From: Gnetum montanum
Lineage: Eukaryota; Streptophyta; Gnetopsida; Gnetales; Gnetaceae
Direction: 5' to 3'
DNA length: 64,000 bases
Assembly (NCBI GenBank): GCA_015680685.1
Contig: MNCI01011801.1
Location: 52,935-116,934, forward strand
Shown: piece by piece, positions 32,560-44,320 of the stretch
Position numbering within the stretch: position 1 is the stretch's first letter
Layout of the letters: each line of letters starts with the position of its first letter
Notes under the pieces: generated by a model
What the model saw: the letters and a program-made list of their open reading frames with translations, nothing else
Database searches by the model: none
Told to the model about the DNA's origin: nothing
Position numbers and translations under genes: made by a program

Positions 32560-34053
32560 TAACTCCGAACATTTTTTTCTTAGATATCACCATCACCAAT
32601 ATAGGAAATAAAGGAAAAAGAATTTGTAATAAACCTTAGAAACTTGATCATGTAATTGTAGTATTCATGTTTGAAGACCCACCAATTTTTGCAACACCAT
32701 AAGGAATGAAGGGTAGAGGCAATAAGAGTTTTATATTTGTGTTGCTCTCACTTTTCCCAAATTTGAGAAGTTTGAGAAATTACATTATGATTAAACATAC
32801 AATTCTAATGTATGATAGTCATGTGTGTAAGTTCTTGTCAAAATGATTAAATAGTAGGGCATTGTAATAAATAATCATTAATGATCTTAGGTTGTATCCT
32901 TCACCTCATATGAAGCTCAATTGTAATCAAACCTTTATGCTCTAAAAGAACATTCATGAGTAATTTTCCATATAAATATTTAGACATAAAAATTTTTCAG
33001 TTTGGAATTATAATATCTTTCCACCATGCATCCTTAAGAGGATATATCCTTAATACCCAGACCCAACTTTGTATTAACATCATTTAATCTATACTAATGA
33101 GAATCACCCTAATGAATTGATTGCCCTTCAACAAGCACTGTTCTCTTAAATCAAACTTTTAGCTTTTCAAAACTCTATCATGTTAGGTTAATATAAGTTA
33201 TTGAAGGTGCATTGTGAAACAAATGATTATTAGAAAGGTACTTGATATGCATCACTTGAACCCATGTCTTATCTCCTATGTAAAGTTGCTAAATAAGTTC
33301 ACCAGGCAACATAAAAATAATAGAGTGAAGATGTCAAATATCTCAACTATCTTTTTGAATAGGTCAACAATGAAATCTCATTTTATAGAATGAAAAATTT
33401 TATTCTTAGTATGAGACTAAAGAAATTGATACTCTAGTTTTTCTAGAGTATTCACAACTATTTCTAGGGCTTTGTAGTAAGACAATAGATAAAAGGACAT
33501 AACATGAATTGCTGATTTAAGTAACTAGAGTCTTCCTTTTTGATTTTAAATTTTTTCCTTCAATGTAGCCAAATATTTCAACACTTTGTCAAGAACATAT
33601 TTCTAAAATTTATTCTCATTCATTCAATGAAGAGATAAATGTCCAAATATTTGGTAGGTAGATTATCTTCTTCGCATTATACTTTGGAACAAAACTCTTG
33701 AAAATCTATTTTAGTGGTTTGAACCTTTAAAATTTTACTTCTGGTAAATTTAATTTACAATCTAGATGCACAAGAAAAAAGATTAAGACAATTATATGCA
33801 TTTGTGAGGATGAAAGTAGTTTCTTGTAAAAAAAAAGAGTATCATCTATAAATTAAGAATGGGTAAAGTCAAAGCACTAAGCATTATGGCATTTAATGGT
33901 TTCATTTGGGTGTCCATGACCCAAGATATCCTATCTACAACATGGAAGATAAATTTATCTAATTTTTTTGTTATGCCCTTGCTCATAGCTCTTAGACATG
34001 GTGTAGCAAGTATTTACATGGTTTTTAAACAAAATTAAATGAAGTTTTATTTG
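32560..34053 (-). pseudogene. LINE reverse transcriptase relic, 3' part
   Basis: Read on the - strand from 34053: after a broken helix-rich stretch comes Thr-His-Ser-(stop)-Phe-Ile-Asp-Asp-Thr-Leu-Phe-Phe at 33838-33865, the YxDD-type box of plant non-LTR elements (usually Phe-Val-Asp-Asp). Then, across a frameshift, come a Ser-Lys-Ile-Leu segment and Pro-Thr-Lys-Tyr-Leu (about 33640). A Gly-Asp-Lys-Thr-Trp-Val segment lies near 33275. Many stops interrupt it. The upstream half of the same protein lies beyond the nested LTR insertions, at 41161-43500. Confidence 0.65.
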
Positions 34054-34058
34054 GTAAC
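34054..34058 (+). repeat. Target-site duplication GTAAC (left) of the solo LTR
   Basis: GTAAC directly precedes the LTR start TGATGGG at 34059 and recurs at 41156-41160 directly after the LTR end. Confidence 0.85.
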
Positions 34059-34572
34059 TGATGGGACGCGATATCGCATAGGCCACAACATTGCATCTTT
34101 CCCTGCGATATCGCAGTCCATCGCCAGTTCTATAAATAAGAGGTGACTCTACCTTGTTTCTCCATCTAAATCTAGACCTTAGCCAAACTCTTGCCATTTT
34201 TCCATTCCAGAGTTAGAATAATTTCCATGTGCCCGTAGTAGGAGTCCCAAAGTGAATGGATCTTTATTCGAGCAAATATTGTACCTGAGCACACGTTTTT
34301 GTACAGAAATAAAGACGAACTTTTGGATAAACCTTGCAATGCATGGACTAAGCTAAATAGGACTTTAATTATTGTTAAGTGTTTAAATGCCTTATTAGTT
34401 AATTAATTTTTTCTCAACCCTCAACACTCCTAGTTAAGTGCATTCAGTATGACCACTTCGAGCATGTGCGTTACGCTTGGTAATCCCAGTAACGAATAGC
34501 ATTTGGTAATCCCAGCAGCGTTGCATTGGTTCAGGGCGTGAGACGGAAAGTGGAACGGATACTGATGCTAGG

Positions 34573-35462
34573 TGATGAGTGGCGAGGTACCCCGACACTC
34601 AACCATACGAATACGAGCATTACAGGCATGATTCGGTCGAACTCCGCAGACTAAGTGCCTACATGCCTCATGGAACACTTAAGGTTAATTATTCATTGTC
34701 TTCCCAGACTTGTATTTATCACGATTGTATGGTTAAGTAAGTTTGAGGTATATGATTTTTATTTCTTTTCTGTTTTATCTCCTATGCTGATAAGGTGAAG
34801 GGTGAAGAGACTAATTAACTAACTTTAACTAACTAACTAAGCCTTAATTAACCTAGCATCAGTATTCGTTCCCACTTACCGTTCACACCCTGAACTGATG
34901 CAACCTTGGTTACCAAATGCTAGTTGTTGCTGGGATCACCAAGCGTAATGCACGTGCTCGAAGCGGTCGTACTAAATGCACTTAACTATGGGAGAAGGGC
35001 TGAGAGAGGTTTAATGAACTAATAAAACATTAAAACAGTAAACAATAAAGAATAGTAAATAAAGTTCTATTTAGCCTATTCCATGCACTGCAAGGTTTAT
35101 CCAAGAAGTTCATCTTTATTGCCGTACACAAACTTGTGTTCAAGTACAATATTTGCTCGAATAAAGATCTGTTTACTTTGGAGCTCCTATTGTGGGCACA
35201 TGGAAATTATTCTATCTCTGGAGAGGTAAAACTACTAGAATTTCGCTATGGTCTAGGCCTAGAATGAGAAACAAGGGAGAGACACCTCTTATTTATAGAT
35301 TTGATAGTGCACTACAATATCGCGTATGCGATATCACAGGGGAAGACACGATATCACGTACGCAATATCGCAGGGGAAGACACGATATCATGTATGCAAT
35401 ATCGCAGGGGATGCGATATCTTGGTAGACGCGATATCGTGTATGCGATATCATGTTCCATCA
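34573..35462 (-). repeat. 3' LTR of the non-autonomous element (890 bp)
   Basis: The ends are TGATGAGTGGCGAGG and ...GTTCCATCA. The U3 end (35319-35462) has nine ATATC-centred palindromes including a CAGGGGAAGACACGATATC unit repeated in tandem, two more copies than the partner LTR. The TATA box on the - strand is CTATAAATAAG near 35289-35299. Confidence 0.9.
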
Positions 35463-35472
35463 TACCCCCATG
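35463..35472 (-). other. Polypurine tract
   Basis: The - strand reads CATGGGGGTA immediately before the 3' LTR. Confidence 0.75.
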
Positions 35473-37400
35473 ACTGAATAAAAACTCATCCTCAAGTTCC
35501 TTACAAAATATTTGGATGGTATGGGATTATTGACTCAAATGAAACTAATGGGATGAGATGTGAATGGATCATCATTATAAGACAAGAAAAGACTAGTGTT
35601 CACAACAACAAGAGTGAACACTTTATACATTTGACATTAGGCCTCATTTGGTAGCTGAGAAAGAAAGAAAGAGAGAAAGAAGATGTGTTATTACTAATGC
35701 CAAGATTGTGCCTTTCGTTGTCTATCCATAAGCGCATCATCCATCTCGTTCCTTGCATAGCTGCTTTAGCACTGCTCCATTTCAAGTGTTCTCTCCCGAT
35801 CCAATCCATCGTTGTATGATCTCCATCTACACACACAACATAGTCTTTATATTAGCAAGGGTAAATGAATCATGATGCAATTGATACCTTGCTTCGGTGA
35901 AAGGTCCATTGGCTAAGTTGTGGTATGGCTGATACGGATCTGGAGATATATTCATGGTGACTACCGAAGGTGTAGGGGTTAGAAGAAAATCGAAAAATTT
36001 GGGTCTGGACCCCCATGACTAAGAGCGAACCTCCGGTAGCGATAGAATGGAGAAAGAATAAAGAGCAATAAAGATGGAGAAAAAGAGAAAACTATAACGT
36101 TGATGAAATGGATGTCAAGATGGAAATGAACAAAATAAAGTTGATTGGTAAAATGTTAAGGGAAAGAATTTAACTGGTGCACCAAATAGAAATGTTAGTG
36201 GGTCCTCCCCAAAGCAAGCTCATGCCCTTAATGCCCTGACAAACCCACATCCAAAGAGTCCATAAGCTCTGGGAATGTCATTTGGAACAAGAGTTAAAGT
36301 CTTCACCATAAGAATTTACCAAAAAGAAAACAATGCATCAACCAAAATATACACTAATGATACAACCGGCAATGAGGTGAACAATGGAGAGAAGGATGGA
36401 GAGAAGAGAATGGAATGGAATCCCAAGAACAAGGTGGTGTACATCCTCTTGTGTAGTTCATGATTAATGTGACTTAGTAGATCCTATTCCAAGTTCGAGC
36501 TCAAAAAAACCACATCCAGTGACTTCGCATTAATGCATTCAGCCAATTCATCCCCTTGGAGTAACAAGAATTCCTTCACCCAAGAGCCACCACCATTCCG
36601 ATGAAACGAAGGAGAAGAGAATGGAAAGCGAGAAGGGCCTTAGTTAGAGGGAACATTTTTATTTTAGTTCCATAACCAGTGCTTGTAGCCCAAATGATTA
36701 TTTCATCTAAGGGGTGTGCTTTGAATTCTCTCTGTTTTTTTTTTTGTTTTATGTGTGTATGCGTGAGAACCACACCATGCAAAGACTTTGTTATTTTTAT
36801 TAGCTCAGCTTCCCAATAATTGAGTAACGTCGAAACGGTAAGAATACTCAAGAGAATGGCCAACACAAATGCATCAATTTCCCTTGAAGTCACACCCTTT
36901 TCAATCCTTAAGTCCTTCCTTAGTTTGAGAAATGCCTAGTCACCGATTCGTTATAGTTCTTATTTAGAAAGGGATTGTACATTTCCAAGCCAAGAGAGAC
37001 CATAGAAATTTGTGGATGTATGAATGAAGTCAACTCATTGCTTGCTATATCAAAAGAACCATATCTTAGTATCAACATAATAACTTAAAGGTAAAAATCA
37101 ACATTAGCAATTAATATAAAAACAGTTCATACCATCATGAAGAACACTTATTAAATCACAAACTTGACAACATGGATGACACACACACAAAGAAGTGGAA
37201 AAGTATGAACGATGTTGTAAAACAAAAACAAGAAAAGTTAAAGAAATTTATAAAACAAAAACATGTAAAATAAAAATGTGTAAAACAAAAACATGTAAAA
37301 AAATGTGTAAAACAAAAACTTAAAAAGAACTGAGGGCCCCAAATGATTAGCATAGGTGGGCATCTCCCCCATGACTGAATGGAAAGGGAGAGATCCGAAA
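35473..37400 (-). other. Non-coding 3' region of the non-autonomous element
   Basis: Homologous to 10846-12890 of the 9.9-kb element. It contains T-runs and, at 37215-37320, a short tandem motif GTAAAACAAAAACAT in five or so copies. No conserved frame. Confidence 0.7.
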
Positions 37401-37538
37401 TAATGAACGCCTATTTGAATTTCTTAGAAGTATCCAACTTCTCCCAATTGATGTTCTTAGATTAAGGGGTGGAAGTCGGCGACGCTCATATTCCAATGTA
37501 TCTATGCCTTCGTTGTTGGCATGAGTTTTTCCCTGAGT

Positions 37539-38177
37539 TCATTCCATGCATGTTGGTCGGTTGCTCTTTTGACTAGCTATCAACCATGGGATGTCCACTT
37601 GTTGTGTGGTTGCTACATATAGGCACCTTTGTCTCAGAGTTTCTAGGGCACACCTGTTGCATGGAGGAGATGTTGTGCATTCCTCTATGTCATCACCCGA
37701 TGAGTCACTGTATGTGATGCATGGAACTTTCTTTTTCTCGATCTTTCCATAAATGTTTACCTTAGATATTTCCAAGGAAAGATCGTGAATTCCTAGGCAT
37801 GCATCTATTGTGCTTAGCCATGCCCTTCCCATTATAATTGGAAAGTCCCCTTCATTGCTGTTGACTTCTATCACTAGGAAATTAGCTGGGCATGACCAAC
37901 CACACATAGTGGTAATGATGTCCTCCACCAATCCCAAGGGAATGGTGATGGACTGGTCAACCAGCTCTAATTGAATATTTCTCTTCTTAAGTTGGGGTAG
38001 GTTCCAGGCTTGATACATCTCTCGTGATATTAAGTTGACTCCAGAACTTGAGTCAAGAAGAGCCTTATGTGGTTCGTTCTTGGTAACTTGGAGGTAGATT
38101 AAGGAACTTCCAAGGTCAGATAGTTTCCTAGGAAGGTGGCCTACCTTGATCCAGTCGGTTACGGTATGTGTTAACAT
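37539..38177 (-). pseudogene. Aspartic protease of the non-autonomous element
   Basis: This 212-codon open frame is clearly homologous to 15621-16763. Where the active site should read Asp-Ser-Gly it reads Asp-Ser-Ser (near 38045-38060), so the enzyme should be inactive. The Gly-Arg-Ala-Trp-Leu motif of the second half is kept. The frame is otherwise open, which suggests a fairly recent insertion. Confidence 0.8.
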
Positions 38178-38199
38178 AACCGTATGCGTTGAGCTCTAG

Positions 38200-39995
38200 T
38201 ATTGGTTTGAAGGGAGCCCCGAAGCCTTATTTGTTGGAGGAGTGGTCATAGACTCAACCACTTGTGGTTGTGAGAGCTTGTATGGGCTTTTGGTTTTGAA
38301 GAAAGGTCTTCTCTTCTTGCGGTTGTCAGAACCAGCAACAGGTTGAAGATTCACAGCTCTCGTAGCGTTACGTTGCTATGGTTGACTAGGGAGTTCCCCT
38401 TGCATTGTTGGAATGAGAGGTATTGGAACTAATGGTGTGACAAAGGCAGATGGATTAGGAGGATGGTATGGATGTGAAGTATCTCCAGGAGGAGAAGGAG
38501 TCCTTCTAAAATACTCCCAAACTTGGTAGTGACGTTGGGGAGTTGTGTGACCCATGGAGTCACTTGGAGAAATCGGCTGGTACACGTAGTATCCATATGG
38601 GTCTGGTTGTCGGTAAGGGTACTATTGTTTCAACAGTGGCATCCCCAATGACTATGGGTATTTCTAGTGCTGATGTTGCCTAATGGGTTGTGGTGGAGTT
38701 CCACTTGGATAGTACGTCAATGGTTGGTGGAACTATCTTGGGTTACCTTGGGGATAAGGTAACCTTCAGGGTATCTGTCGTCTATTAAGTCTCGGGTTGA
38801 GTGTATACACCCCAGACTCTTGTAGATGTGAGATGATTGGACAACATCCCTTAGGATGGTCATATTGGCACATCTCACATCCACCATCATTGTGTGTGTC
38901 CAAATCCACAACCTCATCAGCAATAGTTATTTTTCCCTTACCCTTGTCAAGTGCATGACCTGAATCTCTCTGCTTTTTCTTGTCCTTGTCACTACTTCAT
39001 TCCTCCTTAAATTCCTCTACAATTTTCAGGACAGTTTCAATTTTACTGTCTAAGGAGCTCCATATTTCATCTACCTTAGTCAATAATTCTGTTGTTAGTT
39101 TTTGAAGCAGCAAGGTTTTTCTATTCACCTACTCTTCGAGTGGTGACTCATCCTCTTCATTGCAGAATCTCACTCCCTTATTTCGGAGGGAAGGATCACG
39201 GTTATATTCTTCTGCACTTTCTCTTTTTCATAGCTTTCCTTTTTCTTTGGCTACTTGCTCCAACAATCGATGAATTTCATGGGATCTAAGTTCTGATAGT
39301 CTCCCTTGTGCATAAGTCCCAAGGGTTCTCCTAGTTTCATACCTTAGCCCATCTACGAGATGGCATAGTTGATCCCATTGTGTGTAACCATGGCCTGGGC
39401 AACGATGTAGCAATGCATAGTAGTGGCCCATGGCATCATCCAAGTGTTCATGAGTACCTTGCTTCCATCCTTGGATTTTCTTATGCAAGTTAGACACTCT
39501 AGAGTACGTTTGATATTTATCGTTAAAGAGTTCTAACATCGTACTCCACCTCCTAATGGTTTTCGGCTCTAAGGACCAGTACCAACTCTTTGCTTCCTTT
39601 ATGAGTGTCCTTGAAAACAAATTTAATTTCTACAACTTGTTTTCTATGTTTTGCAAGGCGCAGGCATCGTGGAATGCCTGTAAATGATTTTGCAGATCAG
39701 GGTAGTATCCCCCTTCGAAGCGTGGGATATTATTCATGTCTAAGTGCTTGATCTGGATATCTTTTTGATGCCTTGTTGGTATTCTCACAGCCTCCATAAT
39801 ATCCAGCATACTTCGGGTGGCAAGTAGGGGTTCATCATGATCATCCATTTCATGACTTCTATGATGTCTACGTTGTTCCCTACTTTCCCTTCATTCATGC
39901 CTAGACTCTCTAGACTTCCTTCATCCTCTCTCTTGACTCTCTCATCGAGGTCTCTCATTTCGCTTACCCTTATCCCCACCATTATGCTCTTGATG
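38200..39995 (-). pseudogene. gag of the non-autonomous element, N-terminus deleted
   Basis: The capsid segment at 39620-39228 is a 130-codon open frame with Arg-Arg-Trp-Ser-Thr-Met-Leu-Glu and Leu-His-Arg-Cys-Pro-Gly-His-Gly, typical of Athila/Tat gag. A zinc-knuckle-like Cys-x2-Cys-x3-His-x4-Cys lies near 38850-38890 (frameshifted). The N-terminal part seen at 18260-19020 in the 9.9-kb element is absent: sequence passes from mid-gag near 39995 straight into the primer-site region. Confidence 0.75.
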
Positions 39996-40004
39996 ACTCT
40001 CTCT

Positions 40005-40024
40005 CATCCCCAGCAATGGTGCGA
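40005..40024 (-). other. Degenerate primer-binding site
   Basis: The - strand reads CGCACCATTGCTGGGGATG next to the LTR. It resembles the tRNA-Asp site, but the first bases, which must pair with the tRNA CCA end, are changed. Confidence 0.6.
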
Positions 40025-40025
40025 A

Positions 40026-40872
40026 TGATGAGTGGCGAGGTACCCCTACACTCAACCATACGAATGCGAGCGTTACATGTGCAATCCGGTCGAACTCCAT
40101 AGACTAAGTGCCTACATGCCTCATGGAACACTTAAGGTTAATTATTCGTTGTCTTCCTAAACTTACTTGTATTTTTCACGGTTGTATGGTTAAGTAAGTC
40201 TGAGGTATATGATTTTTATGTCTTTTCTGTTTTATCTCCTATGATGATAAGGTGAAGGGTGAAGAGACTAATTAACTAACTTTAACTAACTAACTAATCC
40301 TTAATTAACCTAGCATCAGTATCTGTTCCCACTTACCGTTCACACCGTAAATCGATGCAACCTTGGTTACCAAATGCTAGTCGTTGCTGGGATCGCCAAG
40401 CGTAACGCACGTGCTCGAAGCGGTCGTACTGAATGCACTTAACTACAGGAGAAGGGTTGAGAGAGGTTTAATGAACTAATAAAGCATTAAAATGGTAAAT
40501 AATAAAGAATAGTAAATAAATTCCTATTTAGCCTATTCCATGCACTGCAAGGTTTATCCAAGAAGTTCATCTTTATTGTCGTACACAAACTTGTGTTCAG
40601 GTACAATATTTGCTCAAATAAAGATCCGTTCACTTTGGAGCTCCTACTGCGGGCACATGGAAATTATTCTATCTCTGGAGAGGTAAAACTACTAGAGTTT
40701 CGCTACAGTCTAGGCCTAGAATAAGAAACAAGAGAGAGCCACCTCTTCTTTATAGATTTTACGATATCATGTACTCGATATTGTAGGGGAAGACATGATA
40801 TCGAGTATGCGATATCGTGGGGGACGCGATATCACGTACATGATATCGTGTACGCGATATCACGTGCCATCA
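40026..40872 (-). repeat. 5' LTR of the non-autonomous element (847 bp)
   Basis: The ends are TGATGAGTGGCGAGG and ...CGTGCCATCA. Seven ATATC-centred palindromes at 40758-40868 form the U3 end. It is very similar to 34573-35462 apart from the number of palindrome units and scattered transitions. Confidence 0.9.
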
Positions 40873-41160
40873 CTAGGCATTAGAACTTAGTTAGTTAAAG
40901 TTAGTTACTCAATCTCTTCACCCTTTCCCTCATTAGCATAGGCGATAAAAAGAGAAAAGACATAAAAATCACATACCTCAGACTTAGTTAATCATACAAT
41001 CGTGACAAATATAAGTAAGTCTGGGAAGCCAACGAATGATTAACCTTAAGTGTTCCATAAGGCGTGTAGGCAATTAGGCTACGGAGTTTGACCAAATCGC
41101 GAGTGTAACGCTCGTATTCGTATGGTTGAGTGTAGGGGTACCTCGCCACTCATCAGTAAC

Positions 41161-43500
41161 ACTCCTTAACTTCAAGGATTTCTACTTCATACTTACTATT
41201 GCTTTCATCCTTTTATTCTATATGTGATATGAAGATTCAATGTAATGTAATTTTTCATAGCGATTCTTAAAACTAATTTTGTTCCATTGTTAGTTCAAGA
41301 TGACATCATTCAAAAATTGATGCTTTAGTTGAATTCCTAAATGTTGCTCTCTTTAGTTTTTCTTTTTTATTAATAAGAAGCCTTTAGTAGGCAATGAAGA
41401 CCCATTTAGGTACTTCTGAACAAGGGCAAGGTCTAATCATTTTCCTACCACAAGGGAGGGGGGTGTGTTGTGTGGTTGGTGGTGGCACGCATAGCGGCAC
41501 GATGTGGAGATGGTTTTCAAGTTTAGTTATAAGAATGAAAACCTAAAAAGGCATCCCCAAAACCATTGGGCCTTTACTTTTTGTTATTTTGAAATTTCTC
41601 CTTTACTTCTTTACTTTTGTACTCTAAATTTTTATTTTTAATATATTTATTTTTTGGGGTCCAACACCCCACAAGACTAAGCATTTCTAAATATCAAGAA
41701 ATAATAATCAAGAAAAGAAATACAAAAAAAAAAATATTTTCAAGTATGTGATAAGAGAAAGGTCCAAGGTTCAAACCTTAAAAAAAATTAGACATAATAA
41801 AGTATTTATACTATCAATGCATGAGAAGTTGTTTTAAGATATAATATACATAAACTTATAAGCGAATACCACTTGGGGGTGTGTTGGATTCCAAAAAAAT
41901 GAATAATAAAATTAAAAAAAAGTCAAAGTACATGAGATCAATGAAGAGAGAGTTTAAAGAAATAAGCTTATAAACAAATACATCATTATGTACTAACCAT
42001 AAAATTCCAATGTAATAAATGTAAACAAGGAGTCAAGGATTTAAACCCCAAGATGCACAACAATAAGTATAAGCATAAGAAAGGCCTTAGAATATACTAG
42101 CATAAACAAATAACAAGATACCATATACTATTAACATAATATATTTAAATATACCCTTATGCTTAAGAATTAAGGATAAGAAAATAAATAACAAACCTAG
42201 GATTCTAGGTTTGAAACATTTGGGTGTTATAAAAAAGTAAGTAGAGATAATTATAATCTAATAAAGAAGAAAAATAAAGGAAAGCTTAAGATGATAAATG
42301 GTCGATCATCATAAGAATTGTAGACATAGAAGTTATGATGAACAACCATGGTAAGTTATGGTGAACTTTGTAAACTAAATAGTCAAAGGTTTTGCCAAGC
42401 ATTCTTTACTAAAGAATTGAAGGTGTCAACTAGACTTAGAGTAAGTCAAGGTTTAGTTTCTTAAAGAGGAAGGGAAGATGCATAGTTGAGTTTAGCATAA
42501 GTATAATCTCGTTTATTAAATAAAAAGAGAAGATCACCTAGGAGGCTTCGTTGGAGTAAAATAACAAGCTATAAAGAAATATAGTAAGGTTGTACATAGA
42601 ATTTCATATCTAAGTTAGTTAGGGATGGTTACAATCTCCATTGTAAGAGCAATAATCAATATTGTAACTTATAATTTATGATGTTCATAAATATATTCAA
42701 TAATAAGATTTGTTACGAAAAGGATATGATGAATTATCAATGAGTGAAGTTCTTAACCATAAGATTCTTGGGTATATTAGAGTTATCAAGTGATGTAAAA
42801 TGAAACTCTAACAAGGGAGATCTAGGTAATATTAAATTTACTAAGAAGGTAATCGATCCTTCCAAATTTAAATATATTATCACAAATATCTTTTCCCACA
42901 ACATGCTAGAAATTTTTAAAAAATCAATTGAAAAAGCATTTATACCTAGTATTTTATTGTTGGTCATACTATTAATTATGTTTAAAACTTCTTCAGAAAA
43001 TGATGCCATATTAAGAATGTGAATATCATAGGAAAAAAGCTTAGCTCCATGGCTTGTAAAACTTCCTATAAAGCATTATGCTTAATTGCTAAACCTTTAC
43101 CCAAAACATCTTGATAGAAACTCAAAGCAATATTGGAAATCTAAATAGGATCAAAAGTGATTATCTCATCTACTTGTTCCAATTGGAGAATTTTGAACTT
43201 AGCATGCTTGATTGAAGCACACTAGTGGAAGAAATGAGTACAAGCATTATGTCATAAGATTCATTTTTTTTTAGATCTATGCATCCATAAAATAGTTTAT
43301 TATTACTGAGTATTCTCTAAAACTTGAAGAAATTTGCATTCATATTCTTAAAGATCCTAGGACTAATTCATAATTTTCATCTCTTGTTGAAGCTCATTCA
43401 ATTGCTTTAACAAATCTTACTAGGATCAATGTTAATTAAGAGGATGTTATTTTCTCTAAGTTATCATGGTATAACAAATTTTTTCAACTTTTGAAGAATT
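41161..43500 (-). pseudogene. LINE relic, 5' part (before the RT active site)
   Basis: The 43009-42737 frame on the - strand (90 codons) reads Phe-Ser-Glu-Glu-Val-Leu-Asn, then Ile-Asn-Ser-Met and a Leu-Gly-Ile-Asn-Ala-Phe segment. This corresponds to the start of plant LINE RT, where Lys-Ala-Pro-Gly-Pro-Asp-Gly-Phe is usual, followed by Phe-Leu-Lys. Broken frames upstream (43050-43450) fit the endonuclease-RT linker. About 1.5 kb of AT-rich DNA (41170-42700) within it does not look like LINE and is probably another insertion. Confidence 0.55.
41645..41908. repeat. Short inverted-repeat element, possible MITE
   Basis: TTTTTTGGGGTCCAACACCCC at about 41650 and GGGGGTGTGTTGGATTCCAAAAAA at about 41876 are near-perfect inverted repeats 210 bp apart with AT-rich DNA between. 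No target duplication is certain. Confidence 0.4.
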
Positions 43501-44043
43501 CTGAATTGAACAATCCCTGAAATTATTTGACCTTACTCATGATGCATGATTTTTTCCAATTTATCTAACTATCTCCAATAATTTTCTCATTAAATAAATA
43601 GTTTTTAATACAAAATTTTAGTATTTGACAAGATGGATCAATGATCTAAACAAAATTTATGTTTCTTTCGAGTATGTTTTTTTTATTAGTATCATTGTCA
43701 ATCATGATGTAGCAATTGTAGCACATAGTTAAAAAATTATTCGATGCTATTCAATCAAGGAAGAAATAATTACACAGACAATGAGACCACATAATTCTTC
43801 CCTCCATTTTTAAATAATAAAAGGTTCTTGTCATGGAAATAATGTAATCCTACTCACACTAAATAACTTCAATGAACTCATGACCACTATGCCTTAAAGA
43901 AAGAAGGAAGGACCAAAAGGGTATGAATAAGGATGTGATATCAAGGGAATTTGCTAATTCCTTGAAACGTCATCCTAGTTTTCATTGGCCCAGATTGATA
44001 CACCACCACTCTTATTTGTACTTTTATTAGGAAAAAATATTTT

Positions 44044-44320
44044 AAATAAGTCATGTGACCCATGTCTAAAGTTCAGCCTTTAGTAAGGTAACAAAAATAA
44101 ATAAATAATTAATTCTTGTAAAAAAATTCTTATAATGCCACTAAAAGTCCATTTGACCCATGTCCAAAAGTAGAATGCTTCTAAGTATTTTATGATCCCT
44201 TAGACTAGTCCATTCATGTGACTAAATAGACATGTGAACCATGTTTGAAGGTACTCCTTTAATGTGATTAGCATTGGCCATGTGATTGGAAAGACATGCA
44301 ACCCATGTCTAAATATGTAT
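44044..44320. repeat. Four degenerate copies of a CATGTGACCCATGTCTAAAG motif
   Basis: Copies lie near 44044, 44150, 44228 and 44294, spaced 65-105 bp, each followed by a different short sequence. Confidence 0.6.

Larger units (their letters stand above)
34573..40872 (-). mobile_element. Non-autonomous deletion derivative of the Athila/Tat-like element (6.3 kb)
   Basis: LTRs at 34573-35462 and 40026-40872 are flanked by a perfect 5-bp duplication CTAGG (34568-34572, 40873-40877). Inside, on the - strand, are a degenerate primer site, gag from its middle onward, protease, and the 3' non-coding region. Compared with the 9.9-kb element, about 2.9 kb covering RT, RNase H and integrase is missing at a junction near 37400, and about 0.8 kb is missing between the primer site and mid-gag. 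If the deletions came before insertion, it moved with enzymes supplied by relatives. Confidence 0.88.
34059..41155 (+). mobile_element. Solo LTR of the Athila/Tat-like family, split by a later insertion
   Basis: Left part 34059-34572 (U3 with GATATC palindromes, TATA box 34131-34137, AATAAA 34308-34313, GGTAATCCCAG pair near 34480-34520) and right part 40878-41155 (U5 through GGGGTACCTCGCCACTCATCA) make one LTR of about 792 bp once the element at 34573-40872 and its 5-bp duplication are removed. Matching GTAAC on both sides shows it inserted as a unit. No internal sequence of its own remains, so it is a solo LTR formed by LTR-LTR recombination. Confidence 0.85.

Noticed and set aside
35192-35473. 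93-codon + strand frame (also 10512-10727 and 19677-19961)
   Set aside because: They lie wholly within LTRs and arise from LTR sequence including the GATATC palindromes.
34059-41155. The two outer LTR pieces as the 5' and 3' LTRs of one + strand element
   Set aside because: They are complementary halves of one LTR, not two copies, and the DNA between is a complete - strand element with its own CTAGG duplication.
44044-44320. CRISPR-like array
   Set aside because: Repeats are degenerate with irregular spacing in a plant repeat field, with no cas genes.
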